The notes under the pieces: model-generated | What the model was told of the DNA's origin: nothing | What the model saw: the letters and a program-made list of their open reading frames with translations, nothing else | The model's database searches: none | Assembly: GCF_000737245.1 (NCBI RefSeq) | Contig: NZ_JPQU01000045.1 | Span: forward strand, 1-64,000 | Direction: 5' to 3' | Length of the DNA: 64,000 nucleotides | Origin: Pseudomonas syringae | Lineage (GTDB): Bacteria > Pseudomonadota > Gammaproteobacteria > Pseudomonadales > Pseudomonadaceae | Program-made: the position numbers and the translations under genes | Part shown: positions 61,215 through 64,000 of the stretch, in pieces | Position numbering within the stretch: position 1 is the first letter of the stretch | How the letters are laid out: each line of letters begins with the position of its first letter

Positions 61215-61586
61215 TCAACTTTCAAAAGCATGCTTGATCCAGTTCAGAGGAGCGCCACAATCTGCTGCGCCCTCAATTGCCACAACATCAAACCTGCACG
61301 CTGAATCAGACCAGCGAGACTCGTTCTGCAAGAACAATTGCGCGGCGAGAATGAGCTTCTGCTGTTTGCGAAAATCAACGCTTTCCACTGCTCCGCCCCA
61401 GCCGGAATGCCGTCGGTAGCGAACTTCGACGAATACTACTGTATCTCCGTCGAGCATGACCAGATCAAGCTCACCACGTTTGCATAACCAGTTTTGTGCA
61501 ATCAGCTGCAATCCGTGCTGCTGTAAATGCCGCAGGGCGTAGGCTTCGGCCTCGCGCCCTGCGTTCAGGCGGGTACTACCCTGCAT
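61215..61586 (-). CDS. yraN: YraN family protein (UPF0102, nuclease-like)
   Basis: 123 residues. The core GREAEAYALRHLQQHGLQLI, then GELDLVMLDGDTVVFVEVRYR, has the D-ExK pattern of restriction-endonuclease-like folds. Family function is unproven; a link to Holliday-junction resolvase-type enzymes is structural only. The gene starts one base after the lpoA stop. Confidence 0.93.
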   Translation of the reverse strand: MQGSTRLNAGREAEAYALRHLQQHGLQLIAQNWLCKRGELDLVMLDGDTVVFVEVRYRRHSGWGGAVESVDFRKQQKLILAAQLFLQNESRWSDSACRFDVVAIEGAADCGAPLNWIKHAFES

Positions 61587-63401
61587 TTACGGAGCGGTAT
61601 CCGGCAGACGCTGGATCTTGCCATCGACGAACTCGGCCCATGGCAGTTGTCGTTCCACGCGGCGTGTCGGACTCATGCTCAGGCTGCCTGACACGCCGTC
61701 AACGCGGCTTTCAGGCAGGGTTTTGAGCTGGCTCAGGCGGGGCGCCAAGCGATAGGCGTCCACGCCCATGGCGTAGAGGCGACCCAGAGGTCCTGCAGCC
61801 GCTGGCCATTGGGTGATCACTTGCTGACGCAGCGGGTCAGTGGAACTTAGCAACCATGGTGTATCGCAGAAGCGTACGCCGTTGAGGTCCATGTACTGCG
61901 CATGGTCGTTGCTGTTGGTGAACAGGTGCGAAGTGGCATACACCGGAACATCGCCAGCGTACTGGAAAACCATGGTCGGTTTGATCTGTTGAGCCTGCTG
62001 TGGGGTCGCGGCGAGGAACATGAAGTCGATGTCCTGACGACGCGTCGGCTGGGCGGCGACTTGCGTGCCTACGGTGCTCTGCAGGCGCTGTGCACGGCCT
62101 TCGCTGTTACGCAGCTGGAACAGATCTGCCACTTGCTGGGCGAGCGCAACCGGTTGATCGACGTGCTCGGCGGCGATCAGCGTGCCACCTTTGGCCTGCC
62201 AGCTCTGACGGAAAGCTTCTAGAACGCGATCACCCCATTCGCCTTTCGGCACCATCGCGACCGCGCTGCGCTTGCCATCGGCCCAGGCACGGCGCGCGAC
62301 TTCGCGAGCTTCGTCTTCAGCCGCAAGGCCAAACTGGAACAGTTGCTGGGGGCCTTCATTGCCGACGTCGCTGTAATTCAGGGCGAGGGTGGTAATAGGT
62401 AGCTGAGGGCGGCTATTGAGTTGTTTGACCAGAGGCTTTTCCAATGGGCCGACAACCAGTTGCACGCCAGCGGCTTGTGCCTGACGGTAAAACTCGTCTA
62501 TTGAAGTCAGGCGCGAGCTGTCGAATACCTGGATTGCAGGAGGATTCTGACCAGCCTGTTGAGCCTGGTAATGAGCGGCCATGAAGCCTTCGCGTAGCGC
62601 TTTAGCGACCGCAGCCAGCGGGCCTTCTTGCGGCAGCAGCAAGGCGATTTTGGTCAGCGGCTCGCTGGTCAGAGCGCGCAGCTGGGCCAGCTTCTCAGGC
62701 AACTGGATGGCTGCCGGATGTTTTGGGTGCGCTGCTTTCCAGTTGTCAATGGCGGCCTGTTGCTGCTCAAGGGTGCCAGCGCCTTTGATGGAGCGGGCCA
62801 GGTCGAGCCAGCCGCCCATATCGTCGGTGGCCGTGCTTTGCAGTTGTTCAGGCGGCAGTGCGGCAACCATGGTCCAGATGGCATTGTTGTTGGCGGCCAG
62901 ATCGGCGCCTTGCAATAACGGGCCGACGAAAACGCGCTCCCTGATAGCCGGCAGAATCTGGCCATCGGCTTCCAGCGCTCGGGCGCGCACGGTCTGGGTG
63001 CGCACCTGTTGTTCTACGGAAAGTTCGCCCAGGCGTTGCAGGCTCGGATGGCTCAAGGCCGTCAGGGCTGCTTTTGGCTGGTTGCGACCCATTGCCAGTT
63101 CGGCATCCAGGGTGACCGCGAATACCTGCTGACCAGGTTTGAGCAGTTCGACCTGAACCTGAGCAAGAATCTGCGCGGCGCGACCGGGGTTGTTTTGCCG
63201 ATTAGCCAGGTCAGCGGCGCTGAGTCGAAGCAGCGCGGCTTGGTCCGGCGTCTTGGCAGTCGCCGCCTGATCAAGCAGTTGCTCGATGCTGGCGTCAGGG
63301 GTACGAGGAAGTTCGCCAAGGCTGGACGAAGGCGAGCTGGCGCAAGCGGCCAACAGGGCAGCGAGGCAGAGGGCAGAGAACAGCCGCAGGCAAGCGATCA
63401 T
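61587..63401 (-). CDS. lpoA: Outer-membrane lipoprotein LpoA, activator of PBP1a
   Basis: 604 residues from ATG 63399-63401 (MIACLRLFSALCLAALLAAC). The lipobox LLAACAS is correctly placed only with this start, not the upstream open frame. The N-terminal part is TPR-like; the C-terminal part has a periplasmic-binding-protein fold (KIALLLPQEGPLAAVAKALREGF, VGPLEKPLVKQLN). It activates the penicillin-binding protein PBP1a across the periplasm. It is divergent from rsmI. Confidence 0.94.
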   Translation of the reverse strand: MIACLRLFSALCLAALLAACASSPSSSLGELPRTPDASIEQLLDQAATAKTPDQAALLRLSAADLANRQNNPGRAAQILAQVQVELLKPGQQVFAVTLDAELAMGRNQPKAALTALSHPSLQRLGELSVEQQVRTQTVRARALEADGQILPAIRERVFVGPLLQGADLAANNNAIWTMVAALPPEQLQSTATDDMGGWLDLARSIKGAGTLEQQQAAIDNWKAAHPKHPAAIQLPEKLAQLRALTSEPLTKIALLLPQEGPLAAVAKALREGFMAAHYQAQQAGQNPPAIQVFDSSRLTSIDEFYRQAQAAGVQLVVGPLEKPLVKQLNSRPQLPITTLALNYSDVGNEGPQQLFQFGLAAEDEAREVARRAWADGKRSAVAMVPKGEWGDRVLEAFRQSWQAKGGTLIAAEHVDQPVALAQQVADLFQLRNSEGRAQRLQSTVGTQVAAQPTRRQDIDFMFLAATPQQAQQIKPTMVFQYAGDVPVYATSHLFTNSNDHAQYMDLNGVRFCDTPWLLSSTDPLRQQVITQWPAAAGPLGRLYAMGVDAYRLAPRLSQLKTLPESRVDGVSGSLSMSPTRRVERQLPWAEFVDGKIQRLPDTAP

Positions 63402-63687
63402 GTATAGGGTCCTGATACTCGAGCAAATTAGCGGGGAATTGTACCCAAGCACTGGCATGGGTGCGACGTCGATGGCATTTAAAGCCATTTAAAGCAGTGA
63501 TATAGATCGCAGCATAGGTAAACAGGCGTCGGTGCGGCTGTATTCACAGTGCTGCTGGAGCTTGTCAGTCATGGCTTTCCTGTCCTTTTTCGGTCTTCCG
63601 TGAGTGTGCGGGGCATTCGTTGCAGTCGTAGTCTGTACAATGCAAACCCATCGCCCGTGTAGGGTAACAAACCATGAGGTCTGCGCT

Positions 63688-64000
63688 TTGACTGCTCCAG
63701 TTGCTTTGAATTCCGCCGCGGGCTCGCTTTATGTAGTGGCCACGCCAATCGGCAATCTGGATGACATGAGCGTGCGGGCGTTAAAAGTGTTGCGCGAGGT
63801 TGCGCTGATTGCCGCCGAGGATACCCGTCACTCGATACGACTGATGCAGCATTTCGGCATATCCACGCCGCTGGCTGCATGTCATGAGCATAATGAGCGT
63901 GACGAAGGCAGTCGCTTTATTACCCGGTTATTGGCGGGCGACAGCGTTGCACTGATTTCGGACGCGGGTACTCCGTTGATTTCCGATCCGGGTTATCACC
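63688..64000 (+). CDS. rsmI: 16S rRNA (cytidine(1402)-2'-O)-methyltransferase (5' part)
   Basis: The first 104 codons are present; the gene runs out of the window. From TTG 63688, with GAGG eight bases upstream, the SAM-binding start GSLYVVATPIGNLDDMSVRAL and AAEDTRHSIRLMQHFGI identify RsmI of the tetrapyrrole-methylase fold. RsmI and RsmH methylate C1402 in the ribosomal decoding site. A five-codon ORF (ATG 63674 to TGA 63691) overlaps the start. Confidence 0.93.
   Translation, partial: MTAPVALNSAAGSLYVVATPIGNLDDMSVRALKVLREVALIAAEDTRHSIRLMQHFGISTPLAACHEHNERDEGSRFITRLLAGDSVALISDAGTPLISDPGYH

Overview
The window is a chromosomal segment of a Pseudomonas, most likely of the fluorescens/putida lineage rather than P. 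aeruginosa. Base composition, codon use, many REP-type palindromes (GTAGGAGCGCGCTTGCCCGCG and variants) and gene order all fit. From gatB to rsmI the order runs in the same sequence as the PAO1 region I remember as roughly PA4484 down to PA4422. It is almost wall-to-wall core housekeeping genes. I see no rRNA, tRNA, CRISPR array, prophage or complete insertion sequence.

Layout. 1-3.9 kb: a less conserved block with an AEC-family permease, a secreted PqaA-like protein, a cation/Ca2+ exchanger and a small RlpA-type lipoprotein. 4.4-7.6 kb: gatCAB (minus strand), the Glu/Asp-tRNA amidotransferase. 7.8-21.4 kb: the cell-shape and envelope run mreBCD-maf-rng-yhdP-nitrilase-tldD, with yjgA on the opposite strand, then pmbA. 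21.4-21.9 kb: a tandem array of 107-bp REP-pair units. 22.0-25.1 kb: a Fur-box-controlled fagA-fumC-orfX-sodA operon with a possible 43-codon membrane peptide after it, then yjdM. 25.8-32.9 kb (minus): the rpoN region, kdsD-kdsC-lptC-lptA-lptB-rpoN-hpf-ptsN-rapZ-ptsO, which joins LPS transport, Kdo synthesis, sigma-54 and the nitrogen PTS. 33.2-41.2 kb: mlaFEDCB-ibaG-murA-hisG-hisD-hisC. 41.3-46.8 kb: algW (minus), a Nif3-like gene, and cysD and cysNC for sulfate activation. 47.3-54.6 kb: yhcB, a hydrolase, trpS, zapE, a GlxA/AraC regulator, an acyl-CoA dehydrogenase and an aldo/keto reductase. 54.9-59.8 kb: rplM-rpsI, petABC and sspAB. 59.9-64 kb: dolP, a DiaA/GmhA-type SIS protein, yraN, lpoA (all minus) and the start of rsmI.

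Functionally the window is dominated by envelope building: peptidoglycan (murA, mre, lpoA), LPS transport (lpt, kds), phospholipid trafficking (mla, yhdP) and envelope stress sensing (algW). Around these sit translation (gat, rplM, rpsI, trpS, hpf, rng, rsmI) and central metabolism (fumC, petABC, his, cys).

The most unusual structure is at 44.48-44.90 kb. A frameshifted four-helix-bundle (23S rRNA intervening-sequence-type) gene, bracketed by 17-bp imperfect inverted repeats, sits exactly between cysD and cysNC and looks like a small inserted element. Other notable points are two genes whose best start is the rare codon ATT (mreC, overlapped by a 16-codon leader ORF, and the Ca2+ exchanger), the tandemly amplified REP pairs beside the Fur-controlled promoter, and a TrpS with a C-terminal extension resembling YegP/DUF1508. 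Start sites were revised where Shine-Dalgarno spacing and family N-termini called for it.
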